Below, in pieces: positions 4,999-10,207 of a stretch of DNA of 10,207 bases (position 1 is its first letter; every line of letters starts with the position of its first letter). Below the pieces are notes generated by a model that ran no database searches, was not told the origin of the DNA, and saw only the letters and a program-made list of their open reading frames with translations. The position numbers and the translations under genes were made by a program. Location of the stretch: contig CAJUFF010000046.1 in assembly GCA_910585505.1 (NCBI GenBank), positions 7,322-17,528 of the forward strand. Direction: 5' to 3'. The stretch comes from an uncultured Ruminiclostridium sp. (GTDB lineage Bacteria > Bacillota > Clostridia > Oscillospirales > Ruminococcaceae).

Positions 4999-6543
4999 AT
5001 GCTGAATATTTTATACAAAAGCCCTGTATCCGCATGTTTCGAGCTGGAAAACAACACCCCATATTATTCCGAAAGCGAATACAAGGTAACCTTGAACGGA
5101 AAAGACTTGTTTACTTCAAAAACAAACGTTTTTTCTCTTTTCAATCTCACCCCCGATACCGAATATACTCTCGAAGCAACCGGTCACGGCACGGTAATAT
5201 TCACTACCAATAAAGAAACCTGTGCCGTAAATGTAAAAGATTTCGGAGCAATAGGCGACGGTATTCACGATGATACGATAAATATTCAAACCGCCATAAA
5301 CTGTCTCCCCAAAGGCGGTCGCCTTCACTTTCCCAAAGGCGTTTACAGCACCGCTCCCCTCTGCCTTAAAAGCCATATAATCATAGATCTTTCCGAGGAA
5401 GCCGTTTTATTGGGCAACACCGACCCAAACCGTTACCCTGTAATTCCGGGAGCGGTAAACGATATGGTTACCGGCAAGCTGGTGGAAACGGGCACATGGG
5501 AGGGAGTCTCCATTCCCATGCATCAGGCGCTGCTGTTTGCCGAATACGCCGAGGACATACAAATAGTGGGAAAAGGCGTCATAGAGGGCAACGCGCATAA
5601 CAGCGAATGGTGGATAAACGTAAAAGAAAGGAAAACGGGAAGACCGAGAATTTTGTTTGCCAATCGCTGTGAAAACATCACACTACACGGAGTTACCGTA
5701 CAAAACGCCGCTTCATGGCAGCTTCACCCTTATTTTTCCCATAATCTCAATTTCCTGGACGTGTCCGTAAACGCTCCCAAAGACAGTCCCAATACGGACG
5801 CTCTTGACCCGGAAGCCTGCGATAACGTTAACATAATCGGCTGCAAATTCAGCGTAGGCGACGACTGTATTGCCATTAAATCTGGCAAAATCGAAATAGG
5901 AAAAAAATACAAAACTCCCGCCGATCATCATACCATCAGAAACTGCATAATGCAGTTTGGCCACGGTGCAATAACCTTGGGCAGCGAGATGGCGGGCGGC
6001 GTAAAAAATCTCACCGTTAACCGCTGTATCTTCAACCATACCGACAGAGGGCTTCGTATAAAGACCCGCCGCGGAAGAGGAAAAGACGCGGTGATAGACG
6101 GCGTGCTTTTTGAAAATATCAAAATGGACGGCGTGCTCACTCCGATAGTTATAAATATGTGGTACAACTGCTGTGACCCCGATCGTAATTCCGAATACAA
6201 TACCACCAGAGAAAAACTGGCGGTGGACGACCGCACTCCTTATCTGGGAAAATTTACTTTTAAGGATATGGAATGCCTGAATTGTCAGGTTGCCGCCTGT
6301 TATTGCGACGGACTTCCCGAAATGCCGATCGAAGAAATAACGGTGGAAAATATAAAATTTACCTATGATGAAAACGCACAGCCCGGTGTTCCCGCTATGA
6401 GAAACAACGCGGAAAAAATGTGCAAGGCGGGAATGTATTTCGACAACGTAAAAACTCTTACCGTCAGAAACATAGACATAAGCGGAAACGAAGGCGCCAA
6501 TCTTATTGTAAGCCATGTGGATACGCTGGTGAAGGAATTTTAA
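4999..6543 (+). CDS. GH28 polygalacturonase-type glycoside hydrolase, cytoplasmic, with N-terminal FnIII-like domain
   Basis: A 514-residue pectin-lyase-fold (right-handed beta-helix) enzyme that hydrolyses alpha-1,4 galacturonide bonds by inversion. Residues 1 to about 73 look like a fibronectin-III domain (LTPDTEYTLEA), as in bacterial exo-polygalacturonases. The helix begins at VKDFGAIGDG (79-88). All four GH28 motifs are present: NTDA with D267, GDD with D288/D289, GHG with H322 and RIK at 353-355, so the enzyme should be active. One variation is NTDA where NTDG is usual. There is no signal peptide or lipobox, so it probably acts on imported oligosaccharides as an exo-enzyme rather than on polymer outside. 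Alternative substrates within GH28 (rhamnogalacturonan, xylogalacturonan) cannot be excluded. It leads the catabolic block; 27 bases separate it from the next gene. Confidence 0.92.
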   Translation: MLNILYKSPVSACFELENNTPYYSESEYKVTLNGKDLFTSKTNVFSLFNLTPDTEYTLEATGHGTVIFTTNKETCAVNVKDFGAIGDGIHDDTINIQTAINCLPKGGRLHFPKGVYSTAPLCLKSHIIIDLSEEAVLLGNTDPNRYPVIPGAVNDMVTGKLVETGTWEGVSIPMHQALLFAEYAEDIQIVGKGVIEGNAHNSEWWINVKERKTGRPRILFANRCENITLHGVTVQNAASWQLHPYFSHNLNFLDVSVNAPKDSPNTDALDPEACDNVNIIGCKFSVGDDCIAIKSGKIEIGKKYKTPADHHTIRNCIMQFGHGAITLGSEMAGGVKNLTVNRCIFNHTDRGLRIKTRRGRGKDAVIDGVLFENIKMDGVLTPIVINMWYNCCDPDRNSEYNTTREKLAVDDRTPYLGKFTFKDMECLNCQVAACYCDGLPEMPIEEITVENIKFTYDENAQPGVPAMRNNAEKMCKAGMYFDNVKTLTVRNIDISGNEGANLIVSHVDTLVKEF

Positions 6544-6570
6544 GATAAATTAACCTGAAAGGTAAAAGCC

Positions 6571-7698
6571 ATGTACGAACGCATAGAAAAATATATCGAA
6601 AAGCTTTTGAATAATTCCACTCCGGACGCACCCTTGTGGAATATCGAAAGCATAAAAGGGGGAAAAAAGCCGCATTGGAATTATATTGACGGCTGTATGA
6701 TGACCGCCCTTCTCTGCGCGGGGGAGATTACGGAGGAGAAAAAATACTTCGATTTTGCCGAAAAATTCATAGATTACTATGTTAAAGAGGACGGCTCGAT
6801 TTTGGGCTACTCAATGGACAAATATAACTTAGACGATATAAACGAGGGCAGAGTTTTATTTGATCTGTACAAAAAAACAGGCAAGGAAAAGTATAAAAAA
6901 GCGATTTTTCTTTTGCGGGAGCAGTTGAAAAATCAACCCCGAACCAATACCGGCAACTTCTGGCATAAGCAGATTTATCCCAACCAGATCTGGCTGGACG
7001 GTCTTTATATGGCGCAGGTGTTTTATGTAAGATTCCAAAAGGAATTCGGCGAAAAAGATTATTCCGACACGGTAAGTCAGTACAAAAACGTGCGCAGATA
7101 TATGTACGATACCAATAAAAAGCTTTATTATCACGGAATGGACTGTTCAAGGGCGGCTTTTTGGGCGGACAAAAACACCGGCTGCTCCAAAAATTTCTGG
7201 CTGAGGGCAATGGGGTGGTTCTGTGTTTCACTTATTGACAATATAGACTATCTGGACGACGAAAACGCCAAAGCAGAACTTAAAGCCATCTTTTCCGAAA
7301 CCATAGAGGGAGTTTCTCAATACGTCGATAAGGAAACGGGAATGTTCCGTCAGGTTATCGACCAAGGCGGAAGGGAAGGAAATTACCTTGAAACCAGCGG
7401 CAGCAGCATGATAGCTTACTCCATGATGAAAGGCGCCCGTTTAGGCGTGATTGACAAAAAGTATTCGGATTTCGGCAAGAAAACCTTTGACGGAATCTGT
7501 CAAAAATATCTTACCGTAAGCGATGAGGGCGACCTTAATCTGGGAGGCATCTGCCTTGTGGCGGGCTTAGGCCCTGAGGATAACAGAAGGCGGGACGGAA
7601 GCTATGAATATTACATTTCCGAACCGATAGTCGAAAACGATGCGAAGGGTGTGGCGCCATTCCTTTTGTGCTACACCGAAGTAAAAAGGATAAACTGA
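6571..7698 (+). CDS. GH105 (YteR/YesR-like) unsaturated galacturonyl/rhamnogalacturonyl hydrolase
   Basis: A 375-residue (alpha/alpha)6-barrel enzyme that removes a 4,5-unsaturated galacturonosyl residue from the non-reducing end of oligosaccharides made by pectate or rhamnogalacturonan lyases, by hydrating the double bond. Family landmarks are HWNYIDGCM (35-43), NQIWLDGLYMA with D143, FWLRAMGW and YLETSGSSM, plus the C-terminal EYYISEPIVENDAKGVAPF. D88 (in NLDDIN) and D143 fall at the same numbers I recall for the catalytic pair of Bacillus subtilis YteR, and overall length is nearly equal. There is no signal peptide, so it is cytoplasmic like the other two hydrolases. AAAGG at 6558-6562 precedes the ATG. 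The stop is one base before the GH4 start. Substrate (rhamnogalacturonan versus homogalacturonan fragments) is not decided by sequence alone. Confidence 0.93.
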   Translation: MYERIEKYIEKLLNNSTPDAPLWNIESIKGGKKPHWNYIDGCMMTALLCAGEITEEKKYFDFAEKFIDYYVKEDGSILGYSMDKYNLDDINEGRVLFDLYKKTGKEKYKKAIFLLREQLKNQPRTNTGNFWHKQIYPNQIWLDGLYMAQVFYVRFQKEFGEKDYSDTVSQYKNVRRYMYDTNKKLYYHGMDCSRAAFWADKNTGCSKNFWLRAMGWFCVSLIDNIDYLDDENAKAELKAIFSETIEGVSQYVDKETGMFRQVIDQGGREGNYLETSGSSMIAYSMMKGARLGVIDKKYSDFGKKTFDGICQKYLTVSDEGDLNLGGICLVAGLGPEDNRRRDGSYEYYISEPIVENDAKGVAPFLLCYTEVKRIN

Positions 7699-7699
7699 T

Positions 7700-9103
7700 A
7701 TGAAAAACATAAAGATAGCCTACATAGGCGGCGGATCAAAAGCATGGGCAAGGGTATTTATGACCGATCTGGCTTTAGCGGAAGGGATTTGCGGAGAAAT
7801 CGCTCTTTACGATATTGACATTCCCGCCGCAGAACTCAATAAAAAAATAGGCGCAAGAATAAACGAAGACCCTAATACTGTTTCAAAGTGGGAATATAAG
7901 GTTTGTTCCGACATAGGAGAAGCGCTTGACGGGGCTGATTTTGTAGCCTGTTCCATTTTGCCCGGAACCTTTGATGAAATGGAAAGCGACGTACACCTTC
8001 CCGAAAAGTACGGAATTTACCAGTCTGTGGGAGATACGGTGGGTCCCGGGGGCGTACTGAGAGCAATGCGGACGGTGCCTATTTACGAAGGCTTTGCCCG
8101 CGAAATAATGGAGCACTGCCCAAAAGCGTGGGTGATAAATCTTACCAACCCAATGACCGCCTGTACCAAGACACTTTTTGACGTTTTTCCGAAGATAAAA
8201 GCGTTCGGCTGCTGTCACGAGGTGTTTAACGCACAGGAATTTCTGTGCTGCGTTGCCAAAGAAATTCTCGGAGTTCCCCGCCCCAACCGCAAGGAGATGA
8301 TTATTGACGCTTGCGGAGTAAATCATTTTACATGGATAACCGAGGCAAACTATAACGGGCACGATATGCTTGAGCTGCTGCCCGAATTTATAGAGAAATT
8401 TTACGAAAAAGGTTACTGTGAACGGGTGGGCACTGCTCCGGACGGATTCGGAGACGATCCGTTTCTTTACGGAAACAAGGTGAAAATGGATCTGTTCAAC
8501 CGTTTCGGAATTTTAGCGGCGGCGGGAGACAGACACTTGGTTGAGTTTATGAATAATTCATGGTACATTAAGGACAAGGCGGCAGTTGACCATTGGCTTT
8601 ATCACCTTACTCCCGTATCCTACCGAAAAAAGGACAGAGTTGACAAAATAGCTCAGTCAAAGAGTATAGCGGCAGGGGAAGAAAAAATAGAAGTTAAAAA
8701 AAGCGGAGAAGAAGTGGTGGAACTGATGAAAGCTCTGTTGGGGGTTATCCCAGCCACGGTTTCCAACGCTAATGTGATAAACGTGGGACAAATGCCCGAT
8801 ATGCCTTTAGGCTCTGTGGTGGAAACAAACTGCGTATTCTCTTTAGACAGCGTGAAGCCGGTTGCCGCGAAAAGGCTTCCCGAGGCCGTAAACGCTTTAG
8901 TGCTCAGAAACGCCCAAAATATTGAAAATACCTATTACGGAATAAAGCACAGAAATGTAAAGGAAATATTTGAAGCCTTTATAAATCAGCCCTTGTGTTC
9001 AAATCTTGCCCTTTCCGACGGAAGGGAGCTTTTCAACCGAATGACGGAAAAAACCAAGGAATATCTTAAGGATTATTATTCCATGGAGAATCTCAGAGTA
9101 TGA
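7700..9103 (+). CDS. GH4 NAD/Mn-dependent alpha-galacturonidase-type hydrolase (LplD-like, CHEV motif)
   Basis: A 467-residue GH4 enzyme. This family cleaves glycosides by a redox-elimination route that needs NAD+ and a divalent metal. The N-terminal Rossmann motif is IAYIGGGSKAW (5-15); GDTVGPGGVLRAMR (111-124) is the family signature. Metal-binding residues are C172 and H209 (in CGVNH). The four residues C172-H173-E174-V175 form CHEV, the motif reported for alpha-glucuronidase/alpha-galacturonidase GH4 members such as B. subtilis LplD. Glucosidase, galactosidase and phospho-glycosidase members have other residues there. With GH28 and GH105 beside it, alpha-galacturonidase is the likelier activity. 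It is cytoplasmic. The ribosome binding site AAAAAGGA (7683-7690) lies within the end of the preceding gene, and the stop overlaps the next start (ATGA), which indicates tight translational coupling. Confidence 0.93.
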   Translation: MKNIKIAYIGGGSKAWARVFMTDLALAEGICGEIALYDIDIPAAELNKKIGARINEDPNTVSKWEYKVCSDIGEALDGADFVACSILPGTFDEMESDVHLPEKYGIYQSVGDTVGPGGVLRAMRTVPIYEGFAREIMEHCPKAWVINLTNPMTACTKTLFDVFPKIKAFGCCHEVFNAQEFLCCVAKEILGVPRPNRKEMIIDACGVNHFTWITEANYNGHDMLELLPEFIEKFYEKGYCERVGTAPDGFGDDPFLYGNKVKMDLFNRFGILAAAGDRHLVEFMNNSWYIKDKAAVDHWLYHLTPVSYRKKDRVDKIAQSKSIAAGEEKIEVKKSGEEVVELMKALLGVIPATVSNANVINVGQMPDMPLGSVVETNCVFSLDSVKPVAAKRLPEAVNALVLRNAQNIENTYYGIKHRNVKEIFEAFINQPLCSNLALSDGRELFNRMTEKTKEYLKDYYSMENLRV

Positions 9104-10092
9104 CGGACGCTTTCGTATTTGCCGCAAACGCGGTATTGCCCATAGTGCTTATGATAGCGGCGGGATATGTTTTAAAAAGAATAAAGCTTTTCAATCAAGG
9201 CTTTCTTGAGGTCGGCAACAAGCTGACCTTTCGCGTACTTATTCCCGCCCTGCTATTTTACAATATCTACGGCATAGGAAGTCTTGAGGAAATAAACTTA
9301 GGATTTGTCCTTTACGGCGTATTAGCGATAATCGCCATATTCTTTATTTCCATTGTGATAAACTGCCTGTTTGCCAAGGATAACGCAAAAAGAGGAGCTT
9401 TGATTCAGTCCGCTTTCCGTTCAAATTACGCCATAATAGGACTTCCCTTAGCTTCCGCTCTTTTCGGAGACAAGGGCGCGGCCGCGGCAGGAGTGATGTC
9501 TGCTTTCTGCGTTCCCCTTTTTAACATTCTGTCGGTTATAACCCTGAGCATATTTAACGGGAACGGAGAAAAAGGAAAGATCGACGTTAAAAAGATTCTG
9601 CTGGGAATTGTAAAAAATCCGCTTATCCTGGCGACTGTTGCGGGATTGTTGACCTTGGGGATTCGTGAAATTTTCGTACAGTGCGGAATTACCTTCCGAT
9701 TAAGGGATATTGAATTTTTGTACAAGACTATTGAAAATCTGAAATCAATCTGTACTCCCTTCGCGCTGTTGGTGTTAGGCGGAAAATTCGAGTTTTCGGC
9801 GGTAAAAAGGCAGCTTAAATATATTGTTTTCGGTACTTTTGTGCGTACCGTGGCGGTACCCGTTATCGCTTTATCAATTGCGTACTTTTTTATACCTGGC
9901 TTGCTTGGGGAGCACTTTGCCACATACGTAGCCGTATTCGGTACTCCCGTAGCGGTGGCCAGCGCCATTATGGCCAAAGAAATGGGAGCCGACGACGAAT
10001 TGGCGGGACAATTGGTGGTTTGGACAAGTCTGGTAAGTACCGTGACTATTTTTGTTTACGTGGTTGTGTTTCGTTCGATAGGGGTATTTTAA
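9100..10092 (+). CDS. AEC-family (auxin efflux carrier-like) membrane transporter
   Basis: A 330-residue polytopic membrane protein with about ten helices in two five-helix halves: roughly 7-25, 35-55, 68-88, 105-123, 128-150 in the first, then 165-186, 214-232, 243-263, 268-291 and 305-327. The motif RSNYAIIGLPL (107-117) and the start NAVLPIVLMIAAGYVLKR are typical of bacterial AEC proteins, some of which carry malate or malonate. Substrate cannot be read from sequence. In this block it could export or exchange a carboxylate from galacturonate breakdown or take up a uronate-type acid, both inferences. The start overlaps the GH4 stop by ATGA, with GGAG at 9085-9088 inside the GH4 gene. It is the last plus-strand gene visible, with no strong terminator after it. 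Confidence 0.9.
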   Translation: MTDAFVFAANAVLPIVLMIAAGYVLKRIKLFNQGFLEVGNKLTFRVLIPALLFYNIYGIGSLEEINLGFVLYGVLAIIAIFFISIVINCLFAKDNAKRGALIQSAFRSNYAIIGLPLASALFGDKGAAAAGVMSAFCVPLFNILSVITLSIFNGNGEKGKIDVKKILLGIVKNPLILATVAGLLTLGIREIFVQCGITFRLRDIEFLYKTIENLKSICTPFALLVLGGKFEFSAVKRQLKYIVFGTFVRTVAVPVIALSIAYFFIPGLLGEHFATYVAVFGTPVAVASAIMAKEMGADDELAGQLVVWTSLVSTVTIFVYVVVFRSIGVF

Positions 10093-10207
10093 TACCAATC
10101 TTTAATCAAGTTGCAGGCTTGACCAAAGATTATGGCTTGTTTGAAAAATCGAAAACGCCGTCTTTTCGCCCCAAAACGGTCATCTTCCGCGTCAAAAAGC
10201 CTCGTCA
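10089..10207 (-). other. Open minus-strand frame running off the right edge, possibly the 3' end of a convergent gene or repeat
   Basis: Read on the minus strand, the frame is open from the window edge to a TAA at 10091-10089, about 38 codons. It ends in ACNLIKDWY and holds a very Arg/Phe-rich stretch (KRRRFRFF). Its stop overlaps the last bases of the AEC gene. I do not recognise a domain. The low complexity and the inverted repeats in the same DNA make a non-coding dispersed repeat at least as likely as a gene end. Confidence 0.2.
10097..10131. other. Two-part hairpin just after the AEC gene
   Basis: Bases 10097-10103 pair perfectly with 10125-10131. Inside, 10106-10110 pairs with 10118-10122, separated by a 2x2 internal loop. 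No T-run follows (TATGGCTTG), so it is a poor intrinsic terminator. A second small inverted repeat is at 10150-10155/10163-10168. These could stabilise or process the 3' end of the operon transcript. Confidence 0.4.

Noticed and set aside
5713..6516. 267-codon minus-strand frame opposite the GH28 gene
   Set aside because: It is antisense to the catalytic core of an intact enzyme, with a His/Phe/Tyr/Val-rich composition typical of shadow frames.

Overview
The window looks like part of a pectin-oligosaccharide uptake and degradation locus from a low-to-mid GC Clostridia-type bacterium (Bacillota; a gut or rumen anaerobe is the likeliest source). The reasons are AGGAG-type ribosome binding sites, all ten real genes on one strand, a CUT1-style sugar ABC transporter with an MsmX/UgpC-like ATPase, and a cytoplasmic GH28-GH105-GH4 enzyme set. 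The genus cannot be fixed from the sequence.

Left half (1-4778), transport block: the C-terminal 279 residues of a large extracellular sugar-binding protein run in from the left edge. A 288-base spacer full of inverted repeats follows. Then come two small four-helix membrane proteins (196 and 166 aa, overlapping ATGA), a 184-base structured leader, the sugar ABC ATPase (354 aa), and two more small four-helix membrane proteins (190 and 214 aa). No permease gene is present; the permeases presumably lie upstream of the window. I do not recognise a function for the four small membrane proteins. Their placement around the transporter ATPase is the most interesting protein-level feature here.

Right half (4999-10092), catabolic block: a GH28 polygalacturonase-type enzyme with an N-terminal fibronectin-III-like domain and no signal peptide, a GH105 unsaturated (rhamno)galacturonyl hydrolase, a GH4 enzyme with the CHEV motif linked to alpha-galacturonidase/glucuronidase activity, and an AEC-family membrane transporter. 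The last three are tightly packed (1-base gap, then a 4-base overlap). The logic is import of short galacturonate-containing oligosaccharides by the ABC system, then cytoplasmic trimming from the ends to free (unsaturated) galacturonate. The AEC carrier may move an acidic metabolite.

Non-coding DNA: every spacer longer than about 80 bases carries inverted repeats that could fold in RNA. These are 840-1127 (at least five, including two mutually exclusive stems and an exact FNR-type half-site pair), 2216-2399 (two hairpins plus a possible three-way junction ending at the ATPase Shine-Dalgarno), 4052-4133, 4779-4998 and 10093-10207. None ends in a convincing U-tract, so they look more like processing/stability elements, cis-regulators or dispersed intergenic repeats than classical terminators. 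No tRNA, rRNA, CRISPR array, transposase or phage gene is visible.
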